NCBI RefSeq assembly: GCF_038502225.1
Contig: NC_091382.1
Coordinates: forward strand, 11,485,716 to 11,549,715
DNA: 64,000 nucleotides
From: Cherax quadricarinatus
Taxonomy: Eukaryota > Arthropoda > Malacostraca > Decapoda > Parastacidae
Direction of reading: 5' to 3'
Shown: one piece after another, positions 46,101 through 52,100 of the stretch
Position numbering within the stretch: the first letter of the stretch is position 1
Layout: each line of letters begins with the position of its first letter
The notes under the pieces: model-generated
What the model was told of the DNA's origin: nothing
Database searches by the model: none
Seen by the model: only the letters and a program-made list of their open reading frames with translations
Translations under genes and position numbers: made by a program

Positions 46101-49100
46101 TGATAATATGAAATGTTCCAGTTGTATGTTTGGAAGCGACCACGGTGGCTGGCTGACTTGTAAACACTGGCACCAAAGGGACAAGTGAGGCGCGCTCAGG
46201 CCAAAGTAGACGTGTATGGTACGGAACGAATAGCGCTGGTCGGGTTTTTAAGCGCTAGTCGAGGCAAAATTTTTGCGTTAAAATGTATCGCTAGTCAGAT
46301 TTATCGTTAATCGATGCCATCGCTGGTTGAGGGCCCACTGTATATACGTCAAACACGGTACCTTGTAAGAGGTATATATACGGCCGCGACAGTCAAAGGG
46401 TTAACTGTGACGAAACAGGCTTGTTTTGGAAGAAAATGGCAAAAAGGACCTTCATCACACAGGAGGAAAAGGCACTGCCAGGACACAAGCCTATGAAAGA
46501 CAGGCTTACTCTTTTGTTCTGTGCTAATGCTAGTGGTGATTTTAAAGTGAAGCCTTTACTTGTGTATCATTCAGAAAATCCCAGTGTGTTTAAGAAAAAC
46601 AATGTCTTTAAGAACAAGTTATGTGTCTTGTGGAAAGCTAATCATAAGGCATCGGTCACAAGACAAATTTTCAAAGAGTGGGTCTATGAAGTGTTTGGCC
46701 CCAGTGTGAAAAAATACCTCCAGGAAAAGAAATTACTACTCAAGTGCCTCCTGTTAATGGACAATGCTCCTGCTCATCCTCCAAACTTATTAGACCTCTT
46801 GTCTAAGGATTTCAGTTTTATAAAAGTGAAGTTCTTGCCTCCTAACACCACTCCTCTCCTCCAGCCCATGGACCAGCAGGTCATTTCTAACTTCAAAAAA
46901 CTCTACACAAAAGCAGTGTTTGAAAAGTGCTTTGAAGTGACCACAGACACTAAGTTGACCCTAAGAGAGTTCTGGAGGAATCACTTCAACATCTACAGCT
47001 CCATAAGCCTTATAGGTAAGGCTTGGGAGGGAGTGACTTCCAGGACTTTGAACTCTGCTTGGAGACAATTGTGGCCAGATTGTGTCCAAAAGAGGGATTC
47101 TGAAGGGTTTGAGGTTGACCCTGACACTGACCCTTACCCAACTCACCCTCTGCCTGTTGTGGACTCTATTGTGGCATTGGGGAACACCCTGGGGTTGGAG
47201 GTGAGTGGTGAGGATGTGGAAGAGTTGGTGGAGGACCACAGGGAAGAGCTAACCACTGAAGAGCTATTTGTCCTGTTTCCTGACGAACCTTACCTAACCT
47301 AACCTAACTGAAGAGCTGCAAGAGCTTCATCTGGAGCAGTATCAGACCACAGCTGAGGAACTTGCTTCAGAGGAGGAGGAAGAGTGGATAAGGTGCCTTC
47401 TTCAAAGATTAAGAAGATTTGTGCCAAGTGGAATGATGTCCAAATGTTTGTGCAGAAGTACCACCCTGAGCAAGCTGAAACAAGCCATCTTTGCAACAAG
47501 TTCAGTGACAGAACCATGCCCCATTTTAGGGAAATGTTAAAGAGGCACCAGAGACAGAGGACTGTGGACAGTTATTTTGAGACAGGGGTCCAGTGACTCT
47601 CAAGCTGGTCCTAGTGGCATTAAAAGACAGAGAAGGGAAGTAACCCCAGAGAGGGCTTTACCTGAAGTCCTCATGGAGGGGGATTCTCCTTCCAAACACT
47701 AACCCCAGCTCCCTCTCTCCTCCTCCCTATCTTCCAGATGCCATCACCAATCTTCAATAAAGGTAAGTAAAAATGTTATTTTATATGTATTACTATACAT
47801 AATTAAAAACTATAGTATTTGTTGTATGTAAAACTGTAATTAATCTCTATAAAATGTATTTTTTGTGTGAATATTTTTGGGTTTCTGGAACAGATTAATT
47901 GTATTTCCATTATTTCTTATGGGAAATATTGCTTCGAATTTCAGACTTTTCGAATTTAGAAGTAGCTCCTGGAACGGATTAAGTTCGATTTTTGAGGTTC
48001 TACTGTACTTTTAACCTTTCATCCACTGTTGACAGGAATTTAATTGAATCAGTGTTTTCACAAAAAGCATTTTTGAATATATGAATATATCTTTTGTCTT
48101 ATATAAATTAGATTCACTTATAATTAATAATCTACTGTACAACTATGAAATAATTACTATCCTACTGTACAACTATGACATAATCCTTAGTGTTAAGTAG
48201 TCTGTAAGCCAATAATGTTAAGTTGGCCCATAATGCCTAGGCATAATAGAGGCTCTCTTTGCATTGCAACCCACTATTGTAAATACATAATCTCAATGTA
48301 CTGTTTGCAAAGACATAAATAAATAAAATAAATAAATAAAGGGTTAAGCGGTGGAGTATGCTGTCTATTGCAGGAGTTGGTAATCAATCGCACTGCAGCT
48401 TTTTTGTTGGGTTCTTAAAGGTTTAGGGTGACTTGAAGTGGTTGAGAAAATCAGCTCTAATATACATCATTTAGGTATGAAAACTGGTCAGATAGCCCAT
48501 CATAAGTCCAAGGCATTGGTAAACAAGTACAGTCGACCCTCAACTAACAGCGGCATTAAGTAACGGCAATTTCGTCTAACGGCGCTTTTTGGCATAAAAA
48601 AATGCCTCTACCAATGGCGAAAAACCCAACCAATGACATTTGTCGGAAACGTGTCGATGCAGGCCCAGCCGCTCCAAGAGTCAGTGTGCCATTGTTTACA
48701 AGCTGTTGCGGTCAGTTTCCACGTTTGCCTCCCATATATTTTGGATTAATCCACTGTTTCTAGTGCTTGTAACTGCTAAATAAGCCACATGGGCCCCAAG
48801 AAAGCTTCTAGAGCCAGCCCTTTGGTAAAGGATGTGAGAAACACGATAAAATTCAAGAAAAAGTTTGTAGAAAAATACGAAAGTGGTAGTGGTAGTGATG
48901 GTGGTAGAGGGTGGTGCTGGTTGTGATGGCAGTAAGGGGTGGTAGAGGGTGGTAGTGATGGTGGTAGAGGGTGGTAGTGATGGTGGTAGAGGGTGGAAGT
49001 GATGGTGGTAGAGGGTGGTCCAGTGATTCTCAAGCTGGTCCTAGTGGCATTAAAAAATCAAGAAGAGAGATAACCCCACCAAAGGACTTGGTACCTGAAG

Positions 49101-52100
49101 TCTTTATGGAAGGGGATTCTCCTTCCAAGCAATAGACAATCCTGAATCTCCCCTGCTGCTGGCACATCACTCCCATTCCTTTCTATATAAGGAAATGTAT
49201 ATTTCATGTAAATTTTTTTTTTCAGACTTTGGGGTGTCAGGAACGGATTAATTCTATTTCCATTATTTCTTATGGGGAAAATTAACTCGACCAACAGCAA
49301 TTTTGACCAATGGCAAGCCCTCTGGAACGGACTAATGCAGTTGGTTGAGGGTCCACTGTACATCACTAAGTGAGGAGAGGCTGTACTTACTAATCTAATA
49401 TAGAAGTCCAAACAAATGTATTATTTAAACAGATTTAATGAAGAGGCAATATGAAAAAGACTGGAAAACTCTCTGAAATTTTGGGCACTAGAAAACTTAG
49501 CGAAACCAGACGAACCACACATACAGCCTATACACACTGCCAGTAAACTTAATGTCTTCTTTTCTACTATAGGATCAAAACTAGCAAGCAAAATCCCAAA
49601 CAAATACTCAGCCACAAGACTACCTCCCTGGTAATTGCCCACATACTCTATATAGCGCCAACAAATCCTAATGAAGTCTCACTAATAATTAAATCATTAA
49701 AAAACAAGGCAGGAGACCTAAATAATTTGTCACCAATCATGTATAAAAAAGCAGCTCATGTGCTGACCACCATTATTACAACACTATTTAACAAATCTGT
49801 TGAATCTTCGACATTCCCATCCAGACTCAAGACAGCAAGGGTCACCCCGATCCTCAAAGGAGGTGATCTTACAGAATTAAATAACTACAGATCAACATCT
49901 AACCTGCCTTTGCTCTCTAAAATCTTCGAAAAAATAATACATAACCAAATCCACTCCTACCTCCTATCCCATAACATACTGAACCCCTGCCAGTTTGGGT
50001 TTAGGCCGAAAAAAAGCACGAACGATGCATTTATTCAGATGCTCAAATTACTATATACAGCACTTGAAAAAATGAATATCCTCTGGAGCTCTTCATAGAC
50101 CTATGGAAAGCATTTGATACAGTAGACCACAATATCTTGCACCTAAAACTAGAGCATTACAGGGTCAGAGGACACTCAATTACCTAAAATCTTATCTTAC
50201 TGGTAGGCACCAGTATCTATACACAATTGGTGTGACCTCAAATACTCAGCCTGTAGTTGTTGAAGTGCCACAGGGAAGTGTCCTAGGTCCTCTACTTTCT
50301 TATTTACATCAATGACCTCCCAAATGCATCGCAACTCCTTAAACCAATTCTATTCGCAGGTGACACCACTTATGTCTTCTCCCACCCAAACCTGGCTATA
50401 CAGTGGACCCCCGGTTAACGAACTTTTTTCATTCCAGTAGTATGTTCAGGTGCCAGTACTGACCGAATTTTTTCCCATAAGGAATATTGTGAAGTAGATT
50501 AGTCCATTTCAGACCCCCAAACATACACGTACAAACGCACTTACATAAATACACTTACATAATTGGTCGCATTTGGAGGTGATCGTTAAGCGGGGGTCCA
50601 CTGTACTTGGTAACACTGTAAACAGCAAGCTACATAAAATATCAAACTGGATGATGACCAATAAACTTACTCTCAATATAGACAAAACCTGGTGGCTAAA
50701 GCTCTTGCTTCACACACGGAGGGCCCAGGTTCGAATCCTGGCGGGGTGGAAACATTTTGACGTGTTTCCTTACACCTGTTGTCCTGTTCACCTAGCAGCA
50801 AGTAGGTACCTGGGTGTTAGTCAACTGATGTGGGTCACATCCTGGGGGACAAGATTGAGGACCATAATGGAAATAAGACAAACAGTCCTTGATGACGCAC
50901 TGACTTTCTTGGGTTATCCTGGGTGGCTAACCCTCCAGGGTTAAAAATCTGAACAAAATCTTATCTTCATGCTTTTTGGAAACAGAGCATTAAATATCCA
51001 GCTAAACATATCAATAAATGGTTCACCCATTACAAGACACACTGAGGGCAAATTTTTAGATCTCCACCTTGACTGTAATCTTAAATTTCAGACCCACATC
51101 CAGCATATAGCTAAGGAAGTTTCCTAAACAGTAGGCATCCTTTCCAAGATACGATACTATGTACCCCAAAGGGCGCTCCTTACTTTATATCACTCTAATA
51201 TACCCTTACCTCACCTATGGTATTTTTGTGCTTGGGGATCTACCACAGCCAATCACCTTAAACCTTTAATAACCCAACAAAAAGTGGCAGTGTGAATGAT
51301 CACAAACTCCTGTGCCAGACAACACACCCCACCACTCTTCAAAAGCTTGAACTTACTTAATATACAAAATATACACACTTATTATTGTGCCTACTATATA
51401 TACAAAACTTTAACCCTTTGACTGTCGCAAGCCCCTTTCTGAAACTGTCATTCTATGTCGCAAATTTTTTGGAAAAGAATGATTTTTTTCTTATGAAATG
51501 ATAGAGAATCTTTTCCCGATGGTAATGACACCAAAAGTATGAAATTTGGTCAAAAACTCACGGAATTACGCTCCCGCGAAGTTAGCGATCTTGGCGACAT
51601 ACACGCATCAGCGATTTTGCCCACTTTGAGCCCTGTTTTTGGCCAATTCCATTGTTCCAGTTGACCAAACTCTTAGCTATTTCTTTAGAACTCCATTTTT
51701 TCTATCAGTTGAGTACAAGAAACCGCCCATTTACCGATTTGAACTACCTAATAAAGTGGTCAGAAATTGGCAATTTGGCCAATTTCACGCAAATTAAAAA
51801 AGATGCCTATTTCAAAATAGGGTCCAGAATAAACAATGTAGACATTCTTGGCACTAAAATAACATATCCTCTGTTCATTAGTCACGTCTCTAGCCCCTCT
51901 TGCATTACTATTGCTTTCTATTTTGATTTTTTATTCATACAAAAAATACTCCCCAGTTGATGTGTGGTGTGATTTGCTTACTCCTGAACACTGGTAAAAA
52001 TCAAACATTTCTGCTACTTTGAGCTCAATTTCATTGTGAAACTAATCAAAGTCATCTCTATTTCTGTAATATGTTTTCCATTTTATCATGTGAGACCATG

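Larger units (their letters stand above)
46399..48005 (+). mobile_element. Tigger transposon, 5' half lost
   Basis: It starts within the transposase at the TTAA of TTAACTGTGACGAAACAGG and ends at the terminus GAGGTTCTACTG followed by TA (48006-48007). The conserved right subterminal CATTATTTCTTATGGGAAAT is at about 47910. Confidence 0.75.
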
